Assembly (NCBI GenBank): GCA_035700225.1
Contig: DASSOT010000054.1
Coordinates: 1-32,970 of the forward strand
Length of the DNA: 32,970 nucleotides
Reading direction: 5' to 3'
From: JANWLD01 sp035700225
GTDB lineage: Bacteria; Patescibacteriota; Saccharimonadia; Saccharimonadales; 2-12-FULL-41-12
Shown: positions 30,327 through 32,970 of the stretch, piece after piece
How the letters are laid out: every line of letters starts with the position of its first letter
Numbering within the stretch: the stretch's first letter is position 1
Notes under the pieces: model-generated
The model's input: the letters and a program-made list of their open reading frames with translations, nothing else
Told to the model about the DNA's origin: nothing
The model's database searches: none
Translations under genes and position numbers: made by a program

Positions 30327-32006
30327 ATGGCAAACGAGTCAAAAGATACGATATACATAGATGTCGACGAAGAAATAACCGGTATCATCAGCAAGGTCCA
30401 AAACAGCTCAAAGGATATCGTAGCTCTGGTATTGCCGAAAAGGGCCAGCGTATTGCAATCCATCGTCAATATGCGTCTGCTTAAACGGGCCCAGGAGCAG
30501 AACAAAAAAAAGATAGTACTTATCACCTCAGAATCCAGAATTTTGCCGCTGGCTGGCGCGGCAGGCCTGTTCGTGGCTTCGAATCTGACCAGCAAACCTT
30601 ATATACCCCCCATTCCCAAGCCAGGCGAAAAGGCGCAATCCGCCCAACAGATTGAAACCGGCGAGGGCGGCGTAGACCCGAACACCCCGGTTTCCCAGGT
30701 GGCGCCCGATGCGAAATTCGCTGATTCGGACGAGATAGAGATAGACAACACGCCCAAGACGCCCGAACCGGGCGAAGCGGGAGCCAAATCACCGAAGCCG
30801 AAGAAGGATAAGAAGAGCAAAGTCCCGAACTTCAGCAAATTCCGCAGGAAGATTATTCTGATAGCACTGGCTGTACTGCTTTTGATATTCGCGATTGTGT
30901 ACGGCCTATTCATAGCGCCTAAAGCGAAGGTCACGGTCAATGCCCAGACCAGCCAGTTGCCGCTGAACGTCGACTTCATAGCCGACACCAAGGCCGATAG
31001 CTTTGACTCCGAAGCTAAAGTAGTACGGGCCACTACAGTAGATACGCAAAAGAACGACAGCGAAAGCGTCGACGCCTCCGGCCAGAAGAACAACGGCAAA
31101 ACAGCCAGCGGCAGTGTCTCAATGAGCGCCCAAAAATGTTCACCGCCCTTTGACCCGCCAAAGAGCATTCCCGCCGGTACGGGCGTTAGTTATAACGGCA
31201 TAACCTACATAACTCAATCAACCACGACTTTTAGTTCGTTGGGAACTGGTTCTGGTAGTTGCATAACCTATGAAGCGTCTGATTCAACTGAAATCGAGGC
31301 CCAATCTCCCGGGAAAAATGCCAACGTAAACAATGTCAGCTTCAGCGTGTCCGGACGCAGTGATGTCAGCGCTACCGGAAGCGCCAGCGGCGGCACGGAC
31401 AAGATAGTAAAGGTGGTTTCCGCAGAGGACGTATCCAAAGCCAAGGAACGTTTGAACGGCAAGCCGAATACGGTCCACGACGATTTCGTTTCAAAGCTGA
31501 AGCAGGACGGCTACATACCTATAGAAGACACTTTCAAAGCTGAAAAAGGCAGTTACGATGTCAGCCCGTCCATAAACTCGGAAGGCGACAAAGTAACAGT
31601 AAGCGTGACGACATCTTACAGTATGCTTGGGGTCAAGAAAGATGATTTGGTCGAACTTATCAAGAACGAAGTGAACGACCAGAGCGAGGGCCAGGGCCAG
31701 ACCGTGCTGAGTGACGGCTTGGATGACGCGACGCTAAAGGTCGGCGGCGGTATAGGCCTCAATGAAGGCCAGCTGACAGTGAATATGGACACTACGGCCA
31801 TAGTCGGCCCCAACATCGACCAGGATAGTGTAAAACAACAGATTGCCGGCAAAAAGACCAAAGAAGCAGAAGACATACTTGGCAACATTTCAGGCATAAG
31901 CGACCCGAAGGTAGAATTAAGCCCGTTCTGGGTCGGCAAGGTACCTAAAAACCATTCCAAGATAACCATCGAGGTACACCAGTCCGACGGCAGTAACATC
32001 CCATAA
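30327..32006 (+). CDS. Large single-pass membrane protein with N-terminal cytoplasmic domain
   Basis: The ATG at 30327, with GGGGGCAGG upstream, is preferred over an in-frame ATG at 30282 inside ftsA. The product of about 559 residues has an N-terminal alpha/beta domain (TIYIDVDEEITGIISKVQNS, DIVALVLPKRASVLQ, KKIVLITSESRILPLAGAAG), a Pro/acidic linker, a basic stop, a membrane helix near 185-205 (IILIALAVLLLIFAIVYGLF) and about 350 outside residues with beta-rich repeats, including two cysteines (SAQKCSPPFDPP, SGSCITYEA). Similar proteins are common in this group and are sometimes labelled baseplate-J-like; I cannot confirm that. Its place between ftsA and ruvX-mltG suggests an envelope role. 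Likely co-transcribed with ftsA. Confidence 0.7.
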   Translation: MANESKDTIYIDVDEEITGIISKVQNSSKDIVALVLPKRASVLQSIVNMRLLKRAQEQNKKKIVLITSESRILPLAGAAGLFVASNLTSKPYIPPIPKPGEKAQSAQQIETGEGGVDPNTPVSQVAPDAKFADSDEIEIDNTPKTPEPGEAGAKSPKPKKDKKSKVPNFSKFRRKIILIALAVLLLIFAIVYGLFIAPKAKVTVNAQTSQLPLNVDFIADTKADSFDSEAKVVRATTVDTQKNDSESVDASGQKNNGKTASGSVSMSAQKCSPPFDPPKSIPAGTGVSYNGITYITQSTTTFSSLGTGSGSCITYEASDSTEIEAQSPGKNANVNNVSFSVSGRSDVSATGSASGGTDKIVKVVSAEDVSKAKERLNGKPNTVHDDFVSKLKQDGYIPIEDTFKAEKGSYDVSPSINSEGDKVTVSVTTSYSMLGVKKDDLVELIKNEVNDQSEGQGQTVLSDGLDDATLKVGGGIGLNEGQLTVNMDTTAIVGPNIDQDSVKQQIAGKKTKEAEDILGNISGISDPKVELSPFWVGKVPKNHSKITIEVHQSDGSNIP

Positions 32007-32007
32007 T

Positions 32008-32412
32008 ATGGCCAAAGCTGATACTATCTTGGCTCTGGATGTGGGCTCTGCCAGGGTTGGTGTTGCGGTAGCTAACAGCATCGCCCGTTTGCCCAGCCCG
32101 CTTGCCATACTTAAAAATGACGATACGGTGTTCGATGAACTTGAAGAACTGATAAAAATCCATGATGTATCCACAGTAGTGGTGGGGTTGCCCCGTAACA
32201 TGAAAGGCGAAGAAACCCGCCAATCGGAAATCTCGCGCCGTTTCGCTAACGAACTGGCCAAGAAACTGAAAATTGAAACTGTATTCGCCGAAGAAAGCCT
32301 GAGCTCCAAGCGGGCGGAAGAAGAAGCGAAGGCAATGAAGCGGACCCAGAAGTATCTGGACGATATAGCGGCTTGTTTTATACTGGAAGAATACCTAAAG
32401 GAGAATGAATGA
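32008..32412 (+). CDS. ruvX: RuvX/YqgF-family RNase H-fold nuclease
   Basis: The 134-residue protein has the YqgF signatures: ILALDVGSARVGVAVANS (catalytic Asp in the first strand), VSTVVVGLPRNMKGEETRQS, and ETVFAEESLSSKRAEEEA followed by DDIAACFILEEYL (late acidic residue). Family members are Holliday-junction resolvase-like proteins; in bacteria the best-supported role is 16S rRNA 5'-end processing. Length is normal. It starts one base after the large membrane protein and overlaps mltG by four bases (ATGA). The ruvX-mltG pair is common in bacteria. Confidence 0.93.
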   Translation: MAKADTILALDVGSARVGVAVANSIARLPSPLAILKNDDTVFDELEELIKIHDVSTVVVGLPRNMKGEETRQSEISRRFANELAKKLKIETVFAEESLSSKRAEEEAKAMKRTQKYLDDIAACFILEEYLKENE

Positions 32413-32970
32413 CCCACTTTAGCAACAAGAAAGGACTGAAACTCGATGAGCGCAAAAAAGCGGTGCTTATAATCGCTATACTTCTTGCTATAGCGTTGGT
32501 AAGCAGTGCCGTGCTGGTGCGAAAGGCCTATCAGAGCAACCTTCAGCCGCTAAGCAATAGCAATGCCGGGATAGCCGTTACTATCGAGCCTGGCACATCG
32601 CCCGGAGCCATTGCTGAAACCTTGAAACAAAAAGGCATTATCAAGAGCGACTGGGCGCTGGAATGGTACGTACGCAACAACAATCTGCGCGACAAGCTGA
32701 AATTCGGCACTTATCTGTTCAAGCCGTCACAGTCCGTGCCGGAGATAGTCAACCAGCTGATGGAGGGCAGGATTGCTACCGACCTGGTGACGATTTACCC
32801 TGCCCGCAGGATAGACCAAATCAGAAAAGACCTGATAAAAGCCGGTTTCAGCGCGAGCAAAGTGGACAAGGCCCTGGAACCGGGGCAGTATGCATCGCAC
32901 CCTGCGCTTACGGACAAGCCGAAGAACGCCAGCTTGGAGGGCTACCTGTATCCCGAAAGCTTCCAAAAGA
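32409..32970 (+). CDS. mltG: Endolytic murein transglycosylase MltG, N-terminal part (cut by window edge)
   Basis: The frame opens at ATG 32409, overlapping ruvX, and stays open to the window end (187 codons). A membrane helix (about 18-37, AVLIIAILLAIALVSSAVLV) is followed by a LysM-like domain: VTIEPGTSPGAIAETLKQKG, KFGTYLFKPSQSVPEIVNQL and LMEGRIATDLVTIYPARRID, then LEGYLYPESF, all matching MltG (YceG). The enzyme cleaves nascent glycan strands near the membrane and helps set their length. The catalytic glutamate lies beyond the edge and cannot be checked. Presence of MltG implies a peptidoglycan wall. Confidence 0.92.
   Translation, partial: MTHFSNKKGLKLDERKKAVLIIAILLAIALVSSAVLVRKAYQSNLQPLSNSNAGIAVTIEPGTSPGAIAETLKQKGIIKSDWALEWYVRNNNLRDKLKFGTYLFKPSQSVPEIVNQLMEGRIATDLVTIYPARRIDQIRKDLIKAGFSASKVDKALEPGQYASHPALTDKPKNASLEGYLYPESFQK

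Noticed and set aside
30327..32006. A prophage or tail-like injection system, suggested by the baseplate-J-like impression of the large membrane protein
   Set aside because: No sheath, tube, terminase, portal or capsid gene is present nearby; the neighbours are ftsA, ruvX and mltG.
1..32970. UGA recoded as glycine or tryptophan (SR1/Gracilibacteria or Mycoplasma codes)
   Set aside because: Many core genes here (metG, cysteine desulfurase, alpha, gamma, mnmA, ruvX) end at TGA exactly where family members end, and no conserved block requires reading through TGA.
1..32970. CRISPR arrays, rRNA or tRNA genes, transposases
   Set aside because: No regularly spaced repeat array, no cloverleaf-forming intergenic segment apart from the tmRNA, and no transposase or integrase motif was seen.

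Overview
The window looks like a chromosomal segment of a small-genome bacterium of the Candidate Phyla Radiation (Patescibacteria), most like Saccharibacteria (TM7). This is inferred, not proven. The signs are a short alanyl-tRNA synthetase (630 aa) and a short methionyl-tRNA synthetase (481 aa), tightly packed overlapping genes, many membrane or secreted proteins of unknown function, extended -10 promoters placed almost on the start codon, and normal use of TGA as a stop, which argues against the recoding SR1/Gracilibacteria lineages.

Layout. 1-4.6 kb: the N-terminal part of an aldo/keto reductase, a DMT transporter, a DEAD-box helicase, an unknown protein and a family 2 glycosyltransferase. 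4.68-5.25 kb, minus strand: an unusually long tmRNA (about 570 nt) with a predicted 35-residue tag and its own terminator. 5.65-10.37 kb: one probable operon of a TerC/DUF475 membrane protein, metG, tatD, a proline-rich 87-aa protein and a cysteine desulfurase.

10.48-16.32 kb: an F-type ATPase operon in the order c-like, b, delta, alpha, gamma, beta, epsilon. No a subunit is present. The c-like protein is a secreted-domain fusion whose membrane hairpin has the cytoplasmic RNP loop of subunit c but no acidic residue to carry a proton. This is the strongest candidate for an undescribed system: an F1 motor apparently tied to something other than ordinary proton flow.

16.3-23.3 kb: a surface region with a membrane-anchored fibre-like protein (minus strand), three secreted beta-rich proteins that share sequence motifs (WxL-like in layout), a single-pass membrane protein, a PapD/DUF916-like anchored protein and an Ig-plus-PKD anchored protein. 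23.4-25.5 kb: mnmA, which carries an in-frame 84-bp palindromic insertion, followed by two small minus-strand genes and a remnant that repeats the mnmA 3' end. 25.56-27.8 kb: alaS and a small unknown gene. 27.9-32.97 kb: two envelope proteins, ftsA, a large membrane protein, ruvX and the start of mltG, a division and cell-wall group.

The genes fit an episymbiont-like lifestyle: core translation and tRNA modification enzymes (metG, alaS, mnmA, cysteine desulfurase, tmRNA) interleaved with a large investment in surface proteins. Family assignments come from motifs read by eye; no database search was possible.
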